The notes under the pieces were generated by a model. That model had not been told where the DNA came from. It ran no database searches and saw only the letters and a program-made list of their open reading frames with translations. The translations under genes were made by a program, and so were the position numbers. This document shows positions 63,833 through 64,000 of a DNA stretch of 64,000 nucleotides, one piece after another. Position 1 is the stretch's first letter. Each line of letters begins with the position of its first letter. This stretch comes from Sandaracinobacteroides hominis (GTDB lineage: Bacteria; Pseudomonadota; Alphaproteobacteria; Sphingomonadales; Sphingomonadaceae): positions 124,001 to 188,000 of the forward strand of contig NZ_JADCUC010000006.1 of NCBI RefSeq assembly GCF_016464365.1, read 5' to 3'.

Positions 63833-63895
63833 GCTGCCGCCACTACTGCAATTGCAACCCTCGCGCAATTCGCGCCGACCGCCTAAACCATCCGC

Positions 63896-64000
63896 ATGGC
63901 AGACGTGCAGATGATCGATCGCGGGGACGGCATAAGGCTCGCCGCCCGTTTCCAGCCCGGCAGCGGCCCCACCATCCTCTTCCTCCCCGGCTACATGTCG
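63896..64000 (+). CDS. Alpha/beta hydrolase, 3' truncated by the window end
   Basis: The first 35 residues are MADVQMIDRGDGIRLAARF then PTILFLPGYMS, a typical hydrolase N-terminus up to the oxyanion LPGY loop. The rest lies outside the window. Divergent from the metal operon over 63 bases. Confidence 0.75.
   Translation, partial: MADVQMIDRGDGIRLAARFQPGSGPTILFLPGYMS

Overview
The window looks like a piece of a high-GC alphaproteobacterial chromosome, most likely from the order Sphingomonadales. Evidence: uniformly GC-rich genes, two proteins ending in the Pro-Glu-Pro...Trp-Met-Leu-Ile...Gly-Phe-Gly...Arg-Arg sorting tail common in sphingomonads, an ATP12-type F1 assembly chaperone, a split CobS/CobT pair, a BolA/J-domain/CobT neighbourhood, a KorAB ferredoxin oxidoreductase, an entericidin and a split GcvPA/GcvPB glycine cleavage system. 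The genus assignment is inference. Most of the window is ordinary chromosome; there is no prophage, plasmid origin or CRISPR array.

Left part (1-13.5 kb): the end of an SMP-30/gluconolactonase gene overlaps xerD, followed by a three-gene type III polyketide cassette (chalcone-synthase-like enzyme, methyltransferase, FAD oxidoreductase). After a modular intergenic repeat and a SWIB-domain gene comes a signalling triad: OmpR-type regulator, LysM/FecR protein with a PEP-type C-terminus, and CHASE2 histidine kinase. An acyl-CoA synthetase and a quinone oxidoreductase are divergent.

13.5-26.3 kb: an entericidin lipoprotein, then a tandem glycine riboswitch driving gcvT-gcvH-methyltransferase-gcvPA-gcvPB. 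Facing it are an ECF sigma/anti-sigma/periplasmic sensor operon, an exported peptidase-like hydrolase, and korA-korB, with a small four-repeat protein gene wedged between korA and korB by stop/start overlaps. A histone-deacetylase-like gene and tRNA-Asn follow.

26.3-46.4 kb: chloroperoxidase-like hydrolase, 2OG-Fe(II) oxygenase, outer-membrane protein, Baeyer-Villiger monooxygenase; a glycosyltransferase/DUF2141/membrane-protein operon divergent from an M64-type metallopeptidase; pccB; an ATP12/small-membrane-protein/HAD operon; a lone vapD; M20 peptidase; crcB-pseudouridine synthase; a PEP-anchored metalloprotease; a 265-bp cruciform-forming MITE whose CTAG target duplication supplies the stop codon of rarA; and cobS.

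46.4-64 kb: a large autotransporter with an IgGFc-binding-like passenger behind a candidate sigma-54 promoter and structured leader; a TPR/TonB-like protein; an FMN-dependent hydroxy-acid dehydrogenase; a membrane-protein/XRE-regulator pair behind two matched palindromic operators; a dipeptidase; J-domain/bolA/cobT; epoxide hydrolase; second copy of the intergenic repeat; recQ; and a metal-handling operon (Cys-rich exported protein, outer-membrane-like protein, MerP-like, MerT-like). The window ends inside an alpha/beta hydrolase gene. Several operons end in strong hairpins placed between convergent stop codons.
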